A DNA stretch of 5,204 nucleotides, taken from assembly GCA_025458985.1 (NCBI GenBank), contig JALORM010000157.1, forward strand, positions 1-5,204. Reading direction: 5' to 3'. The notes under the pieces are model-generated. The model was not told the origin of the DNA, ran no database searches, and was given only the letters and a program-made list of their open reading frames with translations. The position numbers and the translations under genes are program-made. The stretch's first letter is position 1. Each line of letters begins with the position of its first letter. The DNA comes from Paracoccaceae bacterium. GTDB lineage: Bacteria; Pseudomonadota; Alphaproteobacteria; Rhodobacterales; Rhodobacteraceae. This document shows positions 5,132 to 5,204 of this stretch, piece after piece.

Positions 5132-5204
5132 GGGCAGCCCTGGGCGAAGGCGCGCGGCGGCGCGGTGGTCCGCCTGTCATGCCGCCGCCCGCGCGGGATT
5201 ACAA

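Noticed and set aside
5188..5203. TGTAAT (-10-like, minus strand, 5198-5203) and the CCCGCGCGGG palindrome (5188-5197) upstream of the GST gene
   Set aside because: TGTAAT matches the -10 consensus well, but any -35 would lie outside the window, so a promoter cannot be tested. The 10-nt palindrome is unremarkable in this GC-rich context.
1..5204. Novel defence, mobile or secondary-metabolite system
   Set aside because: All well-supported genes but one are recognisable core or common families with consistent codon character. I saw no transposase, integrase, direct-repeat array, att-like repeats or toxin-antitoxin pair.

Overview
The window is very GC-rich, densely coding DNA from an alphaproteobacterium, most likely a member of the Rhodobacterales (Rhodobacter/Paracoccus/roseobacter type). 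This placement rests on protein character: a PchB-like chorismate mutase, a GST-like protein ending in HYADLDF, and a cobalamin-type QueG. It also rests on an intergenic hairpin followed by a C-run and GGTATTT, a pattern I recall as common in Rhodobacterales intergenic DNA. No database search was possible, so the genus is not fixed.

Layout. Left block, minus strand (1-1606): a peptidase M19 (membrane/renal-type) dipeptidase, a small AroQ-class chorismate mutase, and the first 32 codons of folD running off the left edge. The mutase stop and the folD start share an ATGA overlap, so these two are almost certainly co-transcribed. A 331-bp divergent intergenic region (1607-1937) holds a 16-nt perfect palindrome, a possible 43-codon leader ORF, and a small inverted repeat around the mrp start. 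The middle gene, on the plus strand (1938-2993), is the Fe-S cluster carrier ATPase Mrp/ApbC. Right block, minus strand (3047-5131): a GST-family protein resembling the FtsZ-binding protein FzlA, then queG (epoxyqueuosine reductase), then a 64-residue, highly charged basic hypothetical protein that converges on mrp.

How the genes relate. This is mostly housekeeping: one-carbon folate metabolism (folD), aromatic amino acid synthesis (chorismate mutase), peptide hydrolysis, Fe-S assembly (mrp), tRNA wobble modification (queG, needing two [4Fe-4S] clusters and cobalamin) and possibly cell division (fzlA-like). Apart from the mutase-folD overlap and the gst-queG neighbourhood, I see no single pathway. 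I found no mobile element, CRISPR array, tRNA/rRNA or defence system, and no convincing novel multi-gene system. The items most worth a second look are the hairpin/RBS repeat between gst and queG, the leader ORF and start-site hairpin before mrp, the Gln-to-Glu type active site of the chorismate mutase, and the small basic protein.
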